Assembly (NCBI RefSeq): GCF_030646155.1
Contig: NZ_JAUTDN010000014.1
Span: 1 to 64,000, forward strand
Direction: 5' to 3'
From: Conexibacter sp. CPCC 205762
GTDB lineage: Bacteria; Actinomycetota; Thermoleophilia; Solirubrobacterales; Solirubrobacteraceae
Length of the DNA stretch: 64,000 bases
Shown here: positions 8,021 to 16,548 of the stretch, piece after piece
Numbering within the stretch: position 1 is the first letter of the stretch
Layout of the letters: every line of letters begins with the position of its first letter
Notes under the pieces: generated by a model
Database searches by the model: none
What the model was told of the DNA's origin: nothing
Seen by the model: only the letters and a program-made list of their open reading frames with translations
Program-made: the position numbers and the translations under genes

Positions 8021-9295
8021 ATGGCCGCAGCGCGAGAGACGATCTTCACCCTGGAAGCGACGCCCGTGAAGTTCGGGCCCGGCTCCTCGGCAGACGCCGG
8101 CTGGGAGCTGAAGCGCCTCGACGTCTCGCGGGTGCTGCTGGTGACCGACGCGGGCGTCGCGGCGCTCGGCCATCCCGAGCGGATCAAGCGTTTGATCGAG
8201 GCGGAGGGGATCGAGGTCGTCGTCTTCGACCGCTCGCGCGTCGAGCCGACGCTCGAATCGCTGGAGGAGGCGGTCGCGGCGGCGCGCGCGGCCGGCGTCG
8301 ACGGCTTCGTCTCGGTCGGTGGCGGCTCGGCGATCGACACGGCGAAGGTCGCCAACCTCGTGCTGACCCACCCGGCGCCGCTGATGGACTACGTCAACGC
8401 TCCCGTCGGCGGCGGCCGCAAGCCGCCCGCGCCGCTGAAGCCGCACCTGGCGATCCCGACGACCTCCGGCACGGGCTCGGAGGCGACGACCGTCGCGGTG
8501 CTCGACATCCCCGAGCTGAAGGTCAAGAGCGGCATCTCCCACCGCTACCTGCGCTGCACGCAGGCGATCGTCGACCCGGAGCTGACGCGCACGCTGCCCG
8601 CCGAGATCACCTCCTCGGCCGGCCTCGACGTCGTCTGCCACGCGGCCGAGTCCTACATCTCGCGCCCGTTCGACACGCGCCCGCGCCCCGCCAGCCCCGA
8701 CGACCGCCCGCCCTACCAGGGCTCCAACCCGGTCGCCGACGTCTGGTCGGCGAAGGCGCTGGAGTACGGCGGCAGCTACCTGCGCCGCGCCGTCGCCGAC
8801 CCTGACGACGTCGAGGCGCGCGGCTGGATGATGCTCGGCGCGACGATGGCCGGCGTCGGCTTCGGCTCCGCCGGCGTCCACATCCCGCACGCCTGCGCGT
8901 ACCCGATCGCCGGCCTCAAGCACGTCTACCAACCGCCCGGCTACCCGGCCGACCACCCGTTCGTCCCGCACGGCCACTCGGTCATCGTCACCGCGCCGGC
9001 CGCCTTCCGCTTCACCTACGACGCGGCGCCCGAGCGCCACCACCACGTCGCCGAGCTGCTGCACGGCGGCCCGCTCGACGACCCCGGCCCCGACACGCTG
9101 CCGCAGGTGATGAGGCAGCTGATGCGGGACGTCGGCGCCCCCAGCGGGATCGCCGAGCTGGGCTACACGGAGGGGGACGTCGACGTGCTCGTGGAGGGCG
9201 CGCTGAAGCAGCAGCGGCTGCTCGCCGTCGCTCCCAGACAGCCGACGGCGGACGACCTCCGCCGCATCGTCACCGCGTCGCTGCGCAACTGGTGA
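8021..9295 (+). CDS. Hydroxyacid-oxoacid transhydrogenase (iron-containing alcohol dehydrogenase family)
   Basis: The 424-residue protein is an iron-dependent group III alcohol dehydrogenase, closest in layout to ADHFE1-type hydroxyacid-oxoacid transhydrogenases, which oxidise 4-hydroxybutyrate to succinate semialdehyde while reducing 2-oxoglutarate to D-2-hydroxyglutarate. Visible motifs are GGGSAIDTAKV (NAD-binding), IPTTSGTGSEAT, and metal ligands in SSAGLDVVCHAAES, HIPHACAYPIAG and VPHGHSVIVTAPAAF. GAGGAG lies 6 nt before the ATG. It is divergent from the FAD oxidase, and its stop overlaps the GntR gene start. Exact substrates are inferred from the family. Confidence 0.87.
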   Translation: MAAARETIFTLEATPVKFGPGSSADAGWELKRLDVSRVLLVTDAGVAALGHPERIKRLIEAEGIEVVVFDRSRVEPTLESLEEAVAAARAAGVDGFVSVGGGSAIDTAKVANLVLTHPAPLMDYVNAPVGGGRKPPAPLKPHLAIPTTSGTGSEATTVAVLDIPELKVKSGISHRYLRCTQAIVDPELTRTLPAEITSSAGLDVVCHAAESYISRPFDTRPRPASPDDRPPYQGSNPVADVWSAKALEYGGSYLRRAVADPDDVEARGWMMLGATMAGVGFGSAGVHIPHACAYPIAGLKHVYQPPGYPADHPFVPHGHSVIVTAPAAFRFTYDAAPERHHHVAELLHGGPLDDPGPDTLPQVMRQLMRDVGAPSGIAELGYTEGDVDVLVEGALKQQRLLAVAPRQPTADDLRRIVTASLRNW

Positions 9296-10029
9296 CGGGC
9301 GGCGACGAGCATCCGCTGGCGCTCGGCGCGCTCGACGGGGGAGAGCGGCAGACGCTGACCGATCGCGCGACCGTCGCGATTCGCGCGGCGATCGTCGACG
9401 GCCGCCTGCGCGCCGGCGAGCTGTACTCGGTCGCGAGACTGGCAGAGCGGCTGGAGGTCTCGCGCACGCCCGTGCGCGAGGCGCTGCTGCTGCTCGAACG
9501 GCAGGGGATGGTGCGCTTCGAGCGCAACCGCGGCGCGCGCGTGCTGAAGTCCTCCGCCCACGACCTCGACGAGGTCTTCGCGCTGCGGCTGCTGCTGGAG
9601 GTGCCGGCCGCGCGCCGCGCCGCCGAGCTGATCGGCGCGCACGAGCTGGAGCAGCTGGCAGAGGTCCTTGCGGCGATGCGGGAGCACGTCGGCGACGCCG
9701 ACGAACGCGCCTTCATGGCCCACGACAGACGCTTCCACGAGCTGCTGCTGGCGGCTGCGGGCAACCGCCGCCTCGTCGGCGTCGTCGGATCGCTGCGCGA
9801 CTTCGTCCGCTTCCGCGGCGCCTCGACCGTCGGCCGCGGCCGCGACCTCAGCGCGATCTACGAGGAGCACGTGCGGATCCTCGACGCGCTCCGCGCCGGC
9901 GATCCCGCGGCGGTCGGTGCGGCGATGCGCGACCACCTCGTGCACACGCGCGAGCTGCTGCTCGCGGCCGACCCGGCCGGCGACGGCGAGGCGGCCGGCG
10001 AGCCGCCGTGGCCGGCGCGGCTGAGCTGA
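9292..10029 (+). CDS. GntR-family regulator, FCD subfamily
   Basis: This 245-residue regulator has a winged HTH at about residues 17-85 (LADRATVAIRAAI-type opening, VARLAERLEVSRTPVREALLLLE, GMVRFERNRGARV) and an all-helical FCD ligand domain at about 95-225 with the expected acidic and His residues (FHELLLAAAGN, DHLVHTRELL). FCD regulators usually bind small organic acids. It starts with GTG at 9292 in a GTGA overlap with the transhydrogenase stop, so the two are translationally coupled. It likely controls the divergent FAD-oxidase and transhydrogenase genes. Confidence 0.92.
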   Translation: MTGGDEHPLALGALDGGERQTLTDRATVAIRAAIVDGRLRAGELYSVARLAERLEVSRTPVREALLLLERQGMVRFERNRGARVLKSSAHDLDEVFALRLLLEVPAARRAAELIGAHELEQLAEVLAAMREHVGDADERAFMAHDRRFHELLLAAAGNRRLVGVVGSLRDFVRFRGASTVGRGRDLSAIYEEHVRILDALRAGDPAAVGAAMRDHLVHTRELLLAADPAGDGEAAGEPPWPARLS

Positions 10030-10093
10030 CGCCGGACGCCGCCGGTTCGGACTGCGCGCGACGCCGCCGTCGTCTACCCTTCTCGATCTCGTT

Positions 10094-10164
10094 GGCGACG
10101 TGGCGGAGTGGCTACGCAGCGGCCTGCAAAGCCGTGTACACCGGTTCGATTCCGGTCGTCGCCT
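10094..10164 (+). tRNA. tRNA-Cys (GCA)
   Basis: A 71-nt cloverleaf: acceptor GGCGACG with CGTCGCC, anticodon loop CTGCAAA (GCA), T-arm with TTCGATT, discriminator T. CCA is not encoded. A TACCCT hexamer at 10075-10080 is a likely -10. Confidence 0.95.
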
Positions 10165-10234
10165 TGTCCGGGGAGCGTGAGCGCGACCCGGATCGCATCA
10201 CCGGAGCCGCCACGCTACGCTTCCGGACCTCCCA

Positions 10235-10307
10235 GGGCGATTAGCTCAGCTGGGAGAGCGCCGCCTCGACAAGGCGGAGGTCACTGGTTCGAGCCCAGTA
10301 TCGCCCA
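10235..10307 (+). tRNA. tRNA-Val (GAC), copy 1
   Basis: A 73-nt cloverleaf: acceptor GGGCGAT with ATCGCCC, D-arm GCTCAGCTGGGAGAGC, anticodon loop TCGACAA (GAC), T-arm with TTCGAGC, discriminator A. A second identical copy lies at 11890-11962. A TACGCT hexamer at 10216-10221 may be its -10. Confidence 0.96.
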
Positions 10308-10312
10308 CTCGA

Positions 10313-10337
10313 CGAGCCCCGCCGACAGCGGGGCTCG
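10313..10337 (+). terminator. Terminator after tRNA-Val copy 1
   Basis: A perfect 10-bp stem (10313-10322 with 10328-10337) and a 5-nt loop, 5 nt after the tRNA 3' end. There is no strong T-run. Confidence 0.72.
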
Positions 10338-10370
10338 CTCAGTTCACGGATCGAACGAGGGGACGGGGCG

Positions 10371-11837
10371 ATGTGGCGACGACGGGGCTGGGCTGGTGCG
10401 GCGCTGGCGCTGCTGGTGGCGGCCGCCGCCGGCTGCGGTGGCGGCGATGACGGCCCTTCGACGTCGCGCGCGCAGTCGACGTCGACAGCCAATTCGGCGC
10501 CGAGCGGTGGAACGAGCGATGCGAAGCAGCGGGCGATCTCGTCGCTGCTCGTCGAGAGGGACCTGAGAGGCTCGAGAGCGCAGGGGTCCGTGATCGCCTA
10601 CGGCAGCCGCGAGCTGAGAGAGCTCGAAGCGCGCGCCGCCGAGATGGGGAGCGGTGGGGCGTTGCTCGGCGGCTGCTCCGACATCGCCAGATCCGGCCCC
10701 AGAGCGGTCGCCTTCGCGATGACGCAGCTCGTCATCGAGCATGCGGCGACGGCGGTGACGAGCATGACGATGATCTTCGGCGACGAGACGCAGGCGCGCG
10801 CGGTGGCGGCGCTCTACGGCACGGCCACGACGCGCGACTGCCTCGCGCGGGAGTTCAGAGGCAACATGCGCGCGATCCTCAGGCGCAGCGGCTTCAAGGG
10901 CAGAGTCGGAGACGCGACGGCGCGGGCGGTCGCGCTCCCCGAGGTCGGGGATACCCGCTACGGGATGCTGATCGCGCTGCCGGGAAGCGGCGGCGGCACG
11001 CGGATGACGGTCTACGCGGAGCACTTCGTGGTCCAGGACGGCGCGGCGATCGGCCTCGTGACGACGACGACCGACGGCACGCCGCCGGCGAGCGATGGGC
11101 GCGAGTTCCTCGCGGCGCGGGTGGCGGAGCGGCTGTCGCGGATCACCGCGCCCGCGACCACGACCGAGACGCCCACCACGACGACGCCGCAGACGACCGC
11201 CGCGACGAAGCCGGTCGACGAGGCGCAGAAGGAGCGCGCTCTCTCCGCGCTGCTGCAGCCGGGCGACCTGCCCGGCTTCGAGACCGAGGGCGAGGCGGAG
11301 GCGCTCTGGACCGCCGGCAGCAACAGAGGCAGAGACGCCGGCAACCCGTTCGCCTCGCGCTGCATCGGCGGCAGAGCGACCTGGAGACTGCTGGTCCAGG
11401 CGAGAGCGCAGAGATTCGTGTTCCCCGCGGGGAACATCCAGAACGGTCTCTTCGTCTTCGAAGACGCGCAGCAGGCGAGCGACGCGCTGCGGATCTACGA
11501 TCGCCCGCAGATGCGCGACTGCTTCGCCCGCAGAGCGCTCGACCAGTTGCGCACCGGCATGCGGCTGGAAGGAGAGAGCGGCTACACGATCGGGAAGCCG
11601 GCGATCAGAACGCGCGACCTCGGGCAGATCGGCGACGACAGCTACGCGATGCAGCTGACGATCCCGCTGAAGGCCGGTAGCGACAGCGCCACCTTCTTCA
11701 CCGACATCGTGCTGGTACGCCAGGAGGAGGCGATCAGCATGATCTCGACGCTCGTGTTCGGCGAGGCGGCGCCGGGCGAGGTGCTGAAGCCGCTCACCGA
11801 ACTGGCCGCCGACCGCCTCGAGGAGGTCTACGGCTGA
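10371..11837 (+). CDS. Two-domain lipoprotein, unknown function
   Basis: The 488-residue protein begins with a lipoprotein signal (hydrophobic run ending AAAAGC, lipidated Cys22) followed by a Ser/Thr/Gly linker. It then contains two similar domains of about 190-200 residues: both open with a short helix (KQRAISSLLVERDLRG, KERALSALLQPGDLPG) and share a later cysteine-containing core. They are joined by a Thr/Pro-rich spacer (about 262-285). The duplication suggests a cell-surface sensor or binding protein like the extracytoplasmic sensor domains of actinobacterial kinases, but I do not recognise a named family. The gene lies alone between two identical tRNA-Val genes. AGA codons are frequent. 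Confidence 0.85.
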   Translation: MWRRRGWAGAALALLVAAAAGCGGGDDGPSTSRAQSTSTANSAPSGGTSDAKQRAISSLLVERDLRGSRAQGSVIAYGSRELRELEARAAEMGSGGALLGGCSDIARSGPRAVAFAMTQLVIEHAATAVTSMTMIFGDETQARAVAALYGTATTRDCLAREFRGNMRAILRRSGFKGRVGDATARAVALPEVGDTRYGMLIALPGSGGGTRMTVYAEHFVVQDGAAIGLVTTTTDGTPPASDGREFLAARVAERLSRITAPATTTETPTTTTPQTTAATKPVDEAQKERALSALLQPGDLPGFETEGEAEALWTAGSNRGRDAGNPFASRCIGGRATWRLLVQARAQRFVFPAGNIQNGLFVFEDAQQASDALRIYDRPQMRDCFARRALDQLRTGMRLEGESGYTIGKPAIRTRDLGQIGDDSYAMQLTIPLKAGSDSATFFTDIVLVRQEEAISMISTLVFGEAAPGEVLKPLTELAADRLEEVYG

Positions 11838-11889
11838 GCGCCGGGGGAGCGCGCACGCGGCACGCCGCTTGGGTATGATCCAGCTCCCA

Positions 11890-11962
11890 GGGCGATTAGC
11901 TCAGCTGGGAGAGCGCCGCCTCGACAAGGCGGAGGTCACTGGTTCGAGCCCAGTATCGCCCA
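11890..11962 (+). tRNA. tRNA-Val (GAC), copy 2
   Basis: Identical in sequence to the tRNA at 10235-10307, including a few flanking bases (CTCCCA before, CTC after). A TATGAT hexamer (11874-11879) lies 10 nt upstream. Confidence 0.96.
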
Positions 11963-11968
11963 CTCACT

Positions 11969-11994
11969 GAAAGCCCCGCACCTGCGGGGCTTTC
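11969..11994 (+). terminator. Terminator after tRNA-Val copy 2
   Basis: Arms 11969-11980 and 11983-11994 are perfect complements (12 bp counted, about 10 bp with a realistic 4-nt loop) and are followed by GTCGTTT. Confidence 0.78.
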
Positions 11995-12073
11995 GTCGTT
12001 TCGGCCTGCCTTTCTCTCCAACGGCCGTCGAGTGTGACGCTGAGCGGCGAGGCGCCACGCTACGGTGGCTGCC

Positions 12074-12841
12074 ATGAGCGATCTCGCTGCCGTCCTCTCG
12101 CGCGACGAGGTCGCCGACCGGCTGGAGCGCAAGTGGTACGACGACGAGCTGCTGGCATGGGCTGAGGCGACGCTCGTGCGCGCGCCGGACGACCAGCGCG
12201 CGCTGGCGATCGCGGGCCGCTGCTGGTCGGCGCGCTGCGAGGTCGAGCGTGCCGACGAGCTGTACCGCCGCGCCGCCGCTCTCGGCAGCGGGCTCGCCAC
12301 GCGCAAGGCGCAGGAGATGCGACAACGGATCGAGCTGCGCGCGGACGTCGAACAGCGGCTGCTCGCCGACCTCGACGGCCTGCTCGCGGAGGTCGAGGCG
12401 GCGCGCGCGCAGGAGCGCGACCTCGCCTTCCAGGTCGAGGCGCGCTGGGTCCTCGCCGAGCTTGACCGCTCGCCCGGCAGTCTCGCGGCGCTCGGCGGCG
12501 CGCTGCGACGTGCGACCGAGCACTACGCGGCGAGCCGCGTCTTCGCCGAGTCCGTCGCGCTCGACGGGAACGTCGCGACCAACGCCGCGACGTTCACCGG
12601 GATCGCGGCCCTGCAGCGTGCGCTCGGCGACACCGACGCGGCCGAGCGGCAGTACCTCGCCGTGCTGGCCGCGCACCCGCGCGACCGTTACGCGACCGAA
12701 GGGCTGGCGGCCGTCCACCTCGACCGGATCGAGCGCAACGGCAGCGAGCGCGCGCTCGCCGCCGTCAGACCGCTGATCGCGCGCCTGCCGCGTGACAGCA
12801 AGGCGCTGCGGCGTTGGTGGGCGCTCCGCGCTACTCCTTGA
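12074..12841 (+). CDS. TPR-like helical protein
   Basis: The 255-residue protein is almost all helical, with Ala/Arg/Glu/Leu-rich repeats of about 34 residues typical of tetratricopeptide folds (for example ALAIAGRCWSARCEVERADE and ALQRALGDTDAAERQYLAVL). No signal peptide or membrane segment is visible, so it is probably a cytoplasmic scaffold; partners are unknown. The start at 12074 has a TACGGT hexamer 7 nt upstream and no clear ribosome site, fitting a leaderless mRNA. Its 3' end overlaps by 11 nt the convergent large secreted-protein gene. Confidence 0.78.
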   Translation: MSDLAAVLSRDEVADRLERKWYDDELLAWAEATLVRAPDDQRALAIAGRCWSARCEVERADELYRRAAALGSGLATRKAQEMRQRIELRADVEQRLLADLDGLLAEVEAARAQERDLAFQVEARWVLAELDRSPGSLAALGGALRRATEHYAASRVFAESVALDGNVATNAATFTGIAALQRALGDTDAAERQYLAVLAAHPRDRYATEGLAAVHLDRIERNGSERALAAVRPLIARLPRDSKALRRWWALRATP

Positions 12842-15740
12842 ACGGCAGGTCGCAGCGCTTGGCGCGGTCGTTCGCCGACCAGATGCGGCCGCCGAAGTTG
12901 TCGGGGGAGAAGAAGGCCAGGCGGCTGAGGCCGAGGCCGGGGTCGCGGGCGGTCTCGGAGCGGAACAGCAGGTCCGAGATGCTCGCCGACTTCGGGAACA
13001 CGTTGAAGTCGCGCGTCGGCCACAGCGTCGTCGTGCGCCGGCCGCCGTTCTCCCACAGCTCCGTCACGCCCACGGACGCGCCGCCGTCGATCCGGTCCCA
13101 CGGATGGCTGGAGAACCAGCGGTTGCCGTAGTTGTCGCGCAGCATGCACTCGGTGCCGACCGCGGTGCCGGAGCCGACCGGCTTCGGCGTCGCACGCAGC
13201 AGGTACGGGAAGGCGGTCGGGACGAGCGACTCGGCGAACCAGCGCTTCGCCGACAGCTTCAGCTGCGCCGAGGCGGTGCCCATCGTCGCCGGCAGTCTCC
13301 AGTCGTTGTCGACCTTGCCGGCGGCAGCCTGCAGCTTGCCCCAGTCGCTCACGACCAGCAGCGCGATCCCGGTCGTCGCCTGCTGCGCGAGGTCGTAGCG
13401 GTCGTACAGCTCGTGGCCGAGCTGGCCGGCCTTCGTCGTGATCTCGTCGCCGAGGATCGACTTCCCGTTCTCCTGCGTCAGGTAGGAGGCGAGCGAGAAG
13501 ACCGCCGACATCCCGCTCAGCCCGCCCGAGACGCTCGACTCGACCGAGCCGCCGACGGCCGCGATCTCGCTGACGAGGCCGAGCGCCCACGAGGTCGTCG
13601 CGTCGCCGGTCGGGGCGGCGAACTCGCTCCGCAGCCTGTCGGAGAGGTCGTTGAGGTCGAGGATGCTCTTGCCGGTCGTGCGGTCGAACGGCGCCTGCAG
13701 CGTCGTGAACCAGTGCTCGACGTTCGCGACGGCCGAGAGCTCGGCGTCGAGCTGCGTCTTGACCGCTCTGAAGTCGGCCTCGCCGAAGCCGCTGTCAGCG
13801 CCCGGCCAGGTCAGCTTCCCGAGGTCGGTCGCCTTCTGGTTCCAGTTGGCCGCGGCGTAGTTCTCGTAGTAGCGGCGGCGCATCTCGCAGCTGGTCGCGC
13901 TCGTGTTGCAGAAGCCGAGTCTGATCGCGATCCACGTCTCGGCCTTCTTCTGCTCGGCGCTGAACGCCGGGAACGGCACGGCTCTCTGGTACGCGACCTC
14001 GACGACCTCGGTGTTGAGTCTCCCGAACGGGTCGGCGGCGACCGGCGTCAGCTGCAGCGAGCGATCGGGCGAGGCGACGCCGTTGAGGTCGCCGTGCTCG
14101 CCGGTCTTGGTGCTCGACTCGGCCGCGGGCGCCGCGGCGCCGGGTCGGCCGACGAGCGCGTAGCTGTCGTTCTGGCCGTCGAGCGCGTTGATCACGTAGC
14201 GGTTGCCGCCGATCCGCACCATCTGGTCGACGAGCGCGTTCCAGTTGTCCGCTCTCGCGCTCGGCCGCCCGATGCTCTGCATGATCACCAGCGGCGCCGG
14301 CTTGCGGTCGAGGTAGCCCTTCAGCCAGTCGGCCGCGACCTTGACCTGGTTGTTGGTGTCGCTGCCGTTGCTCGTGAGCGGGTTGTCGTCGAGCACCGCG
14401 CCCGTGTACGGGTCGATGATCATCGTGTGGAAGCCGGCGGTCGCGCCGGCCGGCAGCGTCTTGGCGTAGTCGACGCCGTTCCAGCGGATCGTGTTGCTGG
14501 TCGCGCCGGGGGTGCCGACGCGCGTGTCGAAGGTCGGGTGGTTCAGCGGCGCGACGTCGTAGTGCGGCGGCGCGACGCCGGCCGTCGCCTGGTTGAGCTG
14601 GAGGTTCGCGGCGATGCTGGCGGAGGCGGCGCTGGAGCCCTTCGGCGGCAGCTTCGTCCACGCCGCGCCGGGCAGTCCGCCGGGGATGCCGACGAGCGAG
14701 AACGGCGTGCCGGCGGTGATCGCGTCGATCTGCGCGTCGGTCACGTCGGTGGCGCCGAGCTTGCCGAACAGCTTCTTCAGCGGCCCGCCGACGTCGCTCG
14801 TCGTGCCCTGCGCGCTGGCCACGATCATCATGTACGTGTCGGTGTTGTGGGCGTAGTCGTCGACCATCGCCAGCAGCTGGGTGATGCCGCCGCCGTGGCG
14901 CGGCGTCGTGCCGGCCTCGACGACCGCGCGCGTGCGCCGCTCCAGCACGACGACGAAGATCCCGTTGCGGTCGTAGGTGTTGGGGACCGGCTTGCCGTCG
15001 ATCCAGACGCCGGCCGCCGGATCGCTCGACAGCGTCACCAGCGGCACGCCGATCGGCGGGTCGTCGGGCCGCGCGACGACGGTCAGCGTGTCGCGCGAGC
15101 TGGCGCGGCCGTCGCCGGCCGTCAGCTGCAGCACGTAGGTGCCGGGGCGGTCGGGCGTCAGCTGCGGCGTCGCGGTGCGGGCGTCGGCGAGCTTCGGCTT
15201 CGCGCCGCGCGGCGCCTTCGCGATCCGCCAGCGGTGCCTGCGCTGCGCGCCCTGCATGCCGACCGGCTCGACGCCGACCTCGACGCCGCGGCCGGCGAGC
15301 GTGGTCGCGTCGCGGCCGGCGTCGGCGAGCGGTCTTCTGACGTTCATCCGGCGGGTCGCGACGAGCACCCGCCCGCTGCGCAGCCGCGCCCGCAGCCGCA
15401 GCCGGTTGTCGCCGAACCGCAGCCCGTCGTGCGCGGTCAGATCGCCGACCCGCTCGTTCGCCCCCTGGCGCCGGAACGAGCCGTCGGCGCGGCGGCCGTT
15501 GACCCACGCGTGCAGTCTCGCGGTGCGCGGCAGCCGCAGCCGCACGACGACCGGCGCGCTGGCGCCGCCGATGCGGACCGACTGCACCTGCAGCGTCTGC
15601 TTCGCAGGCATGGCGGGCTTCGCCGGCTTGGCGACGGCGACATCGGCGGTCGCGGACGGCAGGAGCCCGGCGAGCGCGATGCAGGCGGCGGCGCCCGCGA
15701 GACGACGCGAGCGCGGGGACGGGGCAGGACGTGCGGGCAT
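12831..15740 (-). CDS. Large secreted protein with PKD-like and ILEI/GG-like domains
   Basis: The 969-residue protein has a signal peptide (SRRLAGAAACIALAGLLPSA, cleavage near residue 35-40) and a beta-rich N-terminus with a PKD-like segment (about 130-190). Next comes a segment like the interleukin-like EMT inducer (GG/FAM3) domain: GIFVVVLERRTRAVVEAGTT, then TDTYMMIVASAQGTT and ITAGTPFSLVGIPGG. The remaining ~600 residues are unrecognised, with Cys pairs near the C-terminus (CMLRDNYGN, RCDLPF). The start is placed at 15740 because of the signal peptide and AGG nearby. It is probably an extracellular binding or surface protein; function is unknown. Confidence 0.82.
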   Translation of the reverse strand: MPARPAPSPRSRRLAGAAACIALAGLLPSATADVAVAKPAKPAMPAKQTLQVQSVRIGGASAPVVVRLRLPRTARLHAWVNGRRADGSFRRQGANERVGDLTAHDGLRFGDNRLRLRARLRSGRVLVATRRMNVRRPLADAGRDATTLAGRGVEVGVEPVGMQGAQRRHRWRIAKAPRGAKPKLADARTATPQLTPDRPGTYVLQLTAGDGRASSRDTLTVVARPDDPPIGVPLVTLSSDPAAGVWIDGKPVPNTYDRNGIFVVVLERRTRAVVEAGTTPRHGGGITQLLAMVDDYAHNTDTYMMIVASAQGTTSDVGGPLKKLFGKLGATDVTDAQIDAITAGTPFSLVGIPGGLPGAAWTKLPPKGSSAASASIAANLQLNQATAGVAPPHYDVAPLNHPTFDTRVGTPGATSNTIRWNGVDYAKTLPAGATAGFHTMIIDPYTGAVLDDNPLTSNGSDTNNQVKVAADWLKGYLDRKPAPLVIMQSIGRPSARADNWNALVDQMVRIGGNRYVINALDGQNDSYALVGRPGAAAPAAESSTKTGEHGDLNGVASPDRSLQLTPVAADPFGRLNTEVVEVAYQRAVPFPAFSAEQKKAETWIAIRLGFCNTSATSCEMRRRYYENYAAANWNQKATDLGKLTWPGADSGFGEADFRAVKTQLDAELSAVANVEHWFTTLQAPFDRTTGKSILDLNDLSDRLRSEFAAPTGDATTSWALGLVSEIAAVGGSVESSVSGGLSGMSAVFSLASYLTQENGKSILGDEITTKAGQLGHELYDRYDLAQQATTGIALLVVSDWGKLQAAAGKVDNDWRLPATMGTASAQLKLSAKRWFAESLVPTAFPYLLRATPKPVGSGTAVGTECMLRDNYGNRWFSSHPWDRIDGGASVGVTELWENGGRRTTTLWPTRDFNVFPKSASISDLLFRSETARDPGLGLSRLAFFSPDNFGGRIWSANDRAKRCDLPFKE

Positions 15741-15840
15741 GTGGTGGCGACCTGACGGCGGGGACGAAAGTGGACGGTGTTCGGTAACCCGTTCATCGGC
15801 AGCGTACGACGTTCGGTTGAGTGCGCTAGGTTCGAACCCC

Positions 15841-16548
15841 GTGACCCGGCTCGCCCGCAATCGCGACACGCATCTGACGCGTGAGGAGATCGCCGCCGAG
15901 GCGCTGCGTCAGTTCGACGCCGGCGCGACCGCGCCGAGCATCCGCCAGCTCGCGACCGCGCTCGACGTCGCGCCGTCGGCGATCTACCACCACTATCCGT
16001 CGCGGGCGGCGATCTACCAGGCCGGCGTCGACCTCGTCTGGACCGAGGCGACCGCCGACGTGCTGGAGCTGGTCCCGGACCCCTTCAACGCGCCGCCGCA
16101 GGAGACGCTGATCGCGGCCGGGATAGCCTCGCGCCGCGCCTTCATGCGCCACTACCGGATCGCCCCCTACGCCTCCGCGACGCCCGCGGGCGAGGGGATG
16201 ATGGCGAACGTGATCGCGCTCGTCGCGAGCCTGCTGGAGCGGATCGCGCTGAGGGGAGAGGCGGCCGCCGGCGCCTTCCACACCTACGCGACGTTCACCT
16301 TCGGCACGATCATCTTCGCCGCGACCCGCCAGATCGCGCACGAGGAGCTGGGCGGCGCGGTCGGCGACGGCAGCTTCAGCTCGGCCCCCGGCGAGCGCGA
16401 GGCGAGCTTCTCCAGCAGCGCGACGCGAACCGCGATCGACGGCGTGATCGACCTCTCCGCGATCGACCCGGAGCGCGACGAGCAGCTGTTCGCCGACGGC
16501 CTGAGGCGCCTCGTCGACGGCTTCGTGCGGGAGGCCGCGGATGCATGA
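15841..16548 (+). CDS. TetR/AcrR-family regulator
   Basis: The 235-residue protein has a standard TetR N-terminal HTH (LTREEIAAEALRQF, IRQLATALDVAPSAIYHHYP, residues about 11-55) and a helical ligand domain. It starts with GTG at 15841; TAGGTT (15827-15832) lies 8 nt upstream and no Shine-Dalgarno is visible, so it may be leaderless. The stop overlaps the globin start by 8 nt, making a two-gene operon. It is divergent from the large secreted-protein gene (100-bp gap) and may control both. Confidence 0.93.
   Translation: MTRLARNRDTHLTREEIAAEALRQFDAGATAPSIRQLATALDVAPSAIYHHYPSRAAIYQAGVDLVWTEATADVLELVPDPFNAPPQETLIAAGIASRRAFMRHYRIAPYASATPAGEGMMANVIALVASLLERIALRGEAAAGAFHTYATFTFGTIIFAATRQIAHEELGGAVGDGSFSSAPGEREASFSSSATRTAIDGVIDLSAIDPERDEQLFADGLRRLVDGFVREAADA

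Noticed and set aside
7968..8355. N-terminal 130-residue extension of the FAD oxidase
   Set aside because: It runs antisense through the transhydrogenase gene; the conserved family start and -10 spacing support 7956.
12792..15755. 987-codon open frame on the plus strand opposite the large secreted-protein gene
   Set aside because: Very Arg/Ala/Val-rich with no domain, no ribosome site and composition typical of antisense frames in GC-rich DNA; the minus-strand frame has a signal peptide and recognisable segments.
15828..15840. GGTTCGAACCCC resembling a tRNA T-arm
   Set aside because: No acceptor, D-arm or anticodon arm can be built around it.
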